A program made the translations under genes and the position numbers. A stretch of DNA of 18,399 nt, from NCBI GenBank assembly GCA_015179025.1, contig WHUX01000581.1, positions 1-18,399 of the forward strand. Reading direction: 5' to 3'. Below, in pieces: positions 17,419 through 18,399 of this stretch; within the stretch, counting starts at the first letter, position 1, and each line of letters begins with the position of its first letter. The notes beneath the pieces are model-generated. The model saw only the letters and a program-made list of their open reading frames with translations. It was not told the origin of the DNA and searched no databases. Source of the DNA: Terfezia claveryi (lineage: Eukaryota; Ascomycota; Pezizomycetes; Pezizales; Pezizaceae).

Positions 17419-18033
17419 ATCTGAACTTAGTAAGAAGACTAAGAGGTTAAGGTGGTTAACTATGTTACCTGAAGATATCAAGAAATTAGTAGAAGAAACT
17501 CCTAAAAAGAATAGATTTGAAGTTTCTAATATAGAAGGGGAAATAAATCTGCCTATAGATATAGAAATAGGAGAACCAGGTGGAGCAGGAACCAAACTAT
17601 ATTTTATCATGGTATTGCCTGTTGTACCAGAAGAATTTTGGGATAGACATCTTTCAACAATTGAGGAGATTATGAAATATACTCACTCAATGGGACATGC
17701 CCAACAGTATCATACTGATAATACTCGACTTTTACTGGAAGCTGAAGGAAACACTATTATAGCTAATACCTTACCCATTCAAAGGAAAGACTTGGAAATG
17801 AATGTATTTTTAAGTAAGAAATTAAAGAAACCTATTGTTCCACTTTTAAAGAAATAGAATTGGGTAATAATAACTGGAAAGAAATAATAGCATTTATGAT
17901 GAGCAGCACTTATCTAGAAGAATCAGCATATACTGTAGAGGATTTTTTCAATCCTAGCAAAGAACTTCCAGGAACGTTCCTAAGAACACCAAAAGATCAA
18001 TCAAAAGCAAAGGTTGAGCACTTGAGACACTAG
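17330..18033 (+). pseudogene. Unknown protein frame, longest uninterrupted stretch at the right end
   Basis: The frame is open from about 17330 to TAG 17855-17857. It has no ATG until 17462, so a fungal start would be MLPEDIKKLVEE. The text is Lys/Glu-rich and soluble (GEINLPIDIEIGEPGGAG, FIMVLPVVPEEFWDRHLST, MNVFLSKKLKKPIVP). A shift of one base near 17842 lets it continue as FKEIELGNNNWKEIIAFMMS and FFNPSKELPGTFLRTPKDQ to TAG 18031-18033. It is AT-rich and has fewer stops than its flanks, so it may have decayed less. I do not recognise the family. Its position before a gag-like start at 18301 suggests a retroelement-associated protein, but that is inference. Confidence 0.4.
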
Positions 18034-18300
18034 AAAGGAGGACTAGGTCAGCCAAAGAACTAGACACAAAAACTAACTACTAGAAGATATAGAATTACCA
18101 GAAACAATGATGATCTAGATACAGACTAGACCAGCAGAAGCAAAAACGCAAGGAGGAGGACGAGGCCCTGATGAGAGCAGAGATGATAGCTCGGACTCTG
18201 ATAAGGCATTATCAGTTGTAAGTCAAACTCTAAAAGAAAACCCAAACAAGAAAAATCAGTTGAATACCAGCACTAGAAATCTACAACAGGAATAGTTACA
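18034..18300 (+). pseudogene. Decayed basic/acidic coding stretch with a frame change
   Basis: The previous frame continues across TAG codons as a basic segment (TTRRYRITRNNDD). At 18152 a different frame takes over with GGGRGPDESRDDSSDSDKAL, a hydrophilic Gly/Asp/Ser-rich stretch ending at TAG 18293-18295. Such a segment is common in front of Gag capsid domains in fungal elements, but there is no firm match. Confidence 0.3.
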
Positions 18301-18399
18301 ATGAGTAACCATAAAGCAACGAATACTATAAAAGGAATAAAGATTGATCTACCTGAAAAAATAAGAAAGAAGACAAAAAATAGCAAGAATCATAATATT
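18301..18399 (+). CDS. Start of an open frame running off the window, possibly gag-like
   Basis: The ATG at 18301 opens a frame that continues to the window end (33 codons) without a stop. It includes TIKGIKIDLPEKIRKKTK. The KIDLPEK-type phrase is reminiscent of the start of Ty3/gypsy Gag capsid regions, but this is a short and weak resemblance. The rest lies outside the window. Confidence 0.25.
   Translation, partial: MSNHKATNTIKGIKIDLPEKIRKKTKNSKNHNI

Noticed and set aside
1..18399. tRNA or rRNA genes
   Set aside because: I looked for the T-loop GTTCRANNC pattern with a matching acceptor stem and for conserved rRNA words and found none convincing by eye.

Overview
The window looks like repeat-rich, gene-poor DNA of a filamentous dikaryan fungus. 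The evidence is a Ty3/gypsy chromovirus with a C-terminal chromodomain, a possible second LTR element, eroded low-complexity open frames, and a strong C-to-T / G-to-A decay signature. Most premature stops sit where CAG, CAA or TGG would be expected, and most are TAG or TAA. That is the CpA-to-TpA pattern of repeat-induced point mutation (RIP) or a similar process. No clearly intact host gene is visible, and nothing here looks bacterial. The species cannot be named from sequence alone: the mutation context suits Pezizomycotina, while the DUF6532-like stretch would suit Agaricomycetes.

Layout. 1-4403: decayed coding DNA on the + strand, with open frames joined across stops. In order it holds an unrecognised N-terminal piece, a Pro-rich part, a Lys-rich part, an acidic part, a Ser/Thr/Pro part, a DUF6532-like part and a Glu-rich tail. 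4404-5875: little coding except a 30-bp minisatellite (4890-5345) and a short decayed tail. 5880-6725: GC-rich CGAGT-type motifs in inverted orientation around a large AAGC microsatellite. 6810-15890: an old chromovirus copy, split by a younger copy of the same family (7599-14024) that sits in its gag gene and is flanked by the 5-bp duplication GATCT. 15891-16421: a candidate LTR of a different family that cuts off the old copy inside reverse transcriptase. 16422-18399: AT-rich decayed coding DNA, possibly belonging to that second element.

The younger chromovirus can be read completely: 5' LTR, leader hairpin, gag (8302-9480), pol in the -1 frame (protease, reverse transcriptase, RNase H, integrase, GPY/F, chromodomain, ending 13184), polypurine tract and 3' LTR. 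It is dead: there are many stops, three frameshifts, the protease active site is altered and the catalytic YxDD box reads YLND. The integrase D-x35-E spacing survives.

The most interesting signals are these. First, a textbook -1 frameshift cassette lies at the gag/pol junction: slippery GGGAAAA in the correct phase, a 5-nt spacer and a 13-bp stem-loop containing the gag stop; its layout is shared by the older copy. Second, a 47-bp palindromic unit is present five times in each younger LTR but only once in the older LTR. Third, the nested insertion gives a relative chronology. Fourth, a 42-bp repeat carrying a TGACTCA bZIP-type site lies upstream of the TATA box of the second LTR.
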